64,000 nucleotides of DNA, taken from assembly GCA_020809705.1 (NCBI GenBank), contig CP085828.1, positions 1,116,001-1,180,000 on the forward strand. Direction: 5' to 3'. The stretch is from Calonectria ilicicola. Lineage: Eukaryota > Ascomycota > Sordariomycetes > Hypocreales > Nectriaceae. Shown piece after piece: positions 62,110 through 64,000 of the stretch. How positions within the stretch are numbered: position 1 is the stretch's first letter; the number at the start of each line of letters is the position of its first letter. A program made the position numbers and the translations under genes. Under the pieces are notes generated by a model. It ran no database searches and was not told the DNA's origin. It was given only the letters and a program-made list of their open reading frames with translations.

Positions 62110-63575
62110 TTAGGAGCAAGAGAAAGATCCTCCAACACTGCCTGACTTGTAGTCATCAACCTGGAATATGAAGTCAGCTCAAGTTCTGTACAATACGAGA
62201 CGGGTGCCTATCGACTTACAATGCTTTTAACGGAGGCCCATGTTCCTCCGACCAGCACAACAATACCAGCAATCAACATGAATCCATTCAAAGCTCCCTT
62301 GATGAGGTTTTCTCGGGAATTCCATGGTCCCTCTCGGAGCAGCACAAACCACATGAGTGCAGGCAGGTAAAGAGCGAATCCCGAGTTGAACAGACTTGAG
62401 ATGAGGGACACAAGGTTGCTGAAGAAAGGAATGGCCTCAGCAATAACCCAGCCAACAATAACAACGCCAAAGGTGACCAAGAGCCACGAGACCCAGCCCG
62501 CAGTGGTGTTCACGTAGCGCTCCACGCGGTTCTCGTAAATGCGACCGTGGATCAAACGGGCAGCGCACTGAGTAATGACTGCACCGCTGATGAAGATAAC
62601 GGGAAGAGCGACACCAAAAGCAATTTTGCTAATCAGAGGTCCTCCAGACAGAAGGGCAGGCGACTCGACATCGTTTCCGACAAAGGTGTAAACAAGAGCA
62701 CCAGTCAAGGTGTAGATGACGATCTCGATGATTCCGGTGGCCCAGACAGCCTTGGAGTAGTCGGTAGGGGTGTGCATTTCGTCCATGAATGAGAATTGGC
62801 AGAGGGTGAAGGTGTAGGCGAGAATGATGTTGACAATGGCGACAAATACTTCGTGGGCCGACACGTTATCCTTTGACTTCCAAGACCAATCAACGGAGTT
62901 CATTCCGCCTGGTCGTTCTGAAGCCTGAATTCCGGTTGCGATGATTGTGATTCCAATGGCGGAGACGATAGAGATGAAGTCGATGTAGCCGAGGATGGCC
63001 ATTTCCGCAAAGGAGGGAGGGACAGATACGGCGAAGAGGATGATGGCAGAGACGATTCCGAAAACCAATCCGCAGGCACCATTGTCGGTCAGATCCTTGA
63101 AGGCGAGTGTTCCAGTCAAACAGTGGGTTCCAGAGACGAAGATGAGCTCCAACAGCCAGATGATGCTGACCACCTCATATCCCACCTTGCCAAACATCAA
63201 ACGTCCTGCGTCCGCATAGTTCTGGACCTGAGGGTACCTGACCTTGAGCTCGCCCACGTTATGTCCAGCATAGATTGCGACGAGACCAAAGACGATGCTG
63301 ACAATGGTGCCAGGAAGCACTCCAAGAGTAGCAAAGCAAGCAGGCAGTGACAGAGCGCCGAGGGCGACGGCTTCAACAATGAGAATGACGACGAGTCGCT
63401 TCCAGCCAAGACGGTGGAACTTGGCATTTCCGGCCATTCGCTTCTTCTTCTCCCACTCAGAGACCTCTCCGGTCATCTCTTCCTCCTCGTTGGCATCATT
63501 GACCAACATTTGCGATCGGTCGGCGCCCTTCTTGTCCTGCGCTTCCTTGGCCTTGACGGCCTCAATTTCGGCCAT
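62110..63575 (-). CDS. Amino-acid permease, Aa_trans family (Mtr-like)
   Basis: Two exons (62220-63575 and 62110-62160) give 468 residues with about ten to eleven membrane helices, the size of Neurospora Mtr, the neutral and aromatic amino-acid permease. A 50-residue charged cytosolic N terminus (EEEEMTGEVSEWEKKKRMAG) precedes the first helix, LVVILIVEAVALGALSLPAC, whose GALSLP is the family's substrate-site motif. Others are VYTFVGNDVESPAL and HGRIYENRVERYV. The last 17-codon exon adds VDDYKSGSVGGSFSCS after the final helix; its acceptor (TATTCCAG) is strong. The start lies in CACCATGGCC, a strong context. It probably imports neutral or aromatic amino acids across the plasma membrane; specificity is not certain. 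Confidence 0.93.
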
Positions 63576-64000
63576 GGTGACTGGTTGCTGGGGGTATCAC
63601 AAAACGGGCAAGTATTAAAAGGATCGGGTGTTTCAGTGAGTAAAAGGACTGGAATGAATGGATGGACCGGACAGAGGGTCTTATGGATGTGGACGGCTTC
63701 CCGAAGTGGCTGTGGTCAGTTTGATGCTGCTCCGGTTTAGGAGCGCCAGTGGCAAGCCATATGTATCTGACCCAGCGACATGGCCCCATCTCTCTCAACG
63801 CCCCTCCCCGGTCTTCTGGGGCCCCGGAGTTAGACAAGATTATTTAGAAGGATCCAAGATTCCATCCCGCGTCTCGGGAGCGGACGCGAGACGAGCTGTA
63901 AGTGTAAGGTAGCATAGCGCGGCCGGCTGCCCATGCATGGCACCATGTGGTCGTCGTAGTTCGTGGTGATCCCACGTCAAATCAGGAGATGCACCACTGA
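63576..64000. other. Promoter region of the amino-acid permease gene
   Basis: Upstream of the permease start to the window edge. No further gene begins here that I can support. Confidence 0.55.

Overview
This looks like 64 kb of nuclear DNA from a filamentous ascomycete. The evidence is single-copy eukaryotic genes split by short (about 50-240 nt) GT..AG introns with GTAAGT/GTATGT-type donors, two Zn2Cys6 transcription factors, a CFEM protein, and fungal-type sec1, alg10, qcr10 and med4. Sordariomycetes, perhaps Hypocreales, is my impression from protein style only; no database search was possible. All gene models were joined by hand from reading frames and splice signals.

Layout. 1-5.2 kb: sec1 (minus) and a G-patch protein (minus). 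5.2-8.4 kb: gene-free, partly AT-rich. 8.4-12.6 kb: an old-yellow-enzyme oxidoreductase (plus) tail-to-tail with a Zn2Cys6 regulator (minus). 14.2-20.9 kb: exonuclease V (minus), an F-box protein (plus), mitochondrial dihydroorotate dehydrogenase (minus) and a CFEM membrane protein (minus). 20.9-24.9 kb: gene-poor. 24.9-32.5 kb: an unrecognised basic protein (plus), a NIPA-type Mg2+ transporter with a repetitive charged tail (plus) and a CHIP-type TPR/U-box ubiquitin ligase (minus). 35.4-38.5 kb: an MFS efflux transporter (plus) tail-to-tail with an HSL-type esterase (minus). 41.0-49.5 kb: a dense housekeeping block with a small Ala-rich protein, alg10, qcr10, med4 and a TM9SF/EMP70 protein. 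50.9-63.6 kb: an accessory-looking, AT-richer block with a SAM methyltransferase (plus) tail-to-tail with a second Zn2Cys6 regulator (minus), a secreted copper amine oxidase (plus), a 1165-residue protein of unknown function (plus) and an Mtr-type amino-acid permease (minus).

How the genes relate. The housekeeping genes (vesicle docking, pyrimidine synthesis, DNA repair, N-glycan assembly, respiratory complex III, Mediator, ubiquitination) do not form one pathway. Three accessory pairs share the same architecture, an enzyme or transporter tail-to-tail with a regulator or hydrolase. The right-hand block could serve nitrogen scavenging: extracellular amine oxidation, amino-acid uptake and a local regulator. 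That is inference from neighbourhood only. The best candidates for something undescribed are the 1165-residue protein, the signal-peptide-less CFEM model and the unrecognised gene at 24.9 kb. No rRNA, convincing tRNA, CRISPR array or intact transposon was seen.
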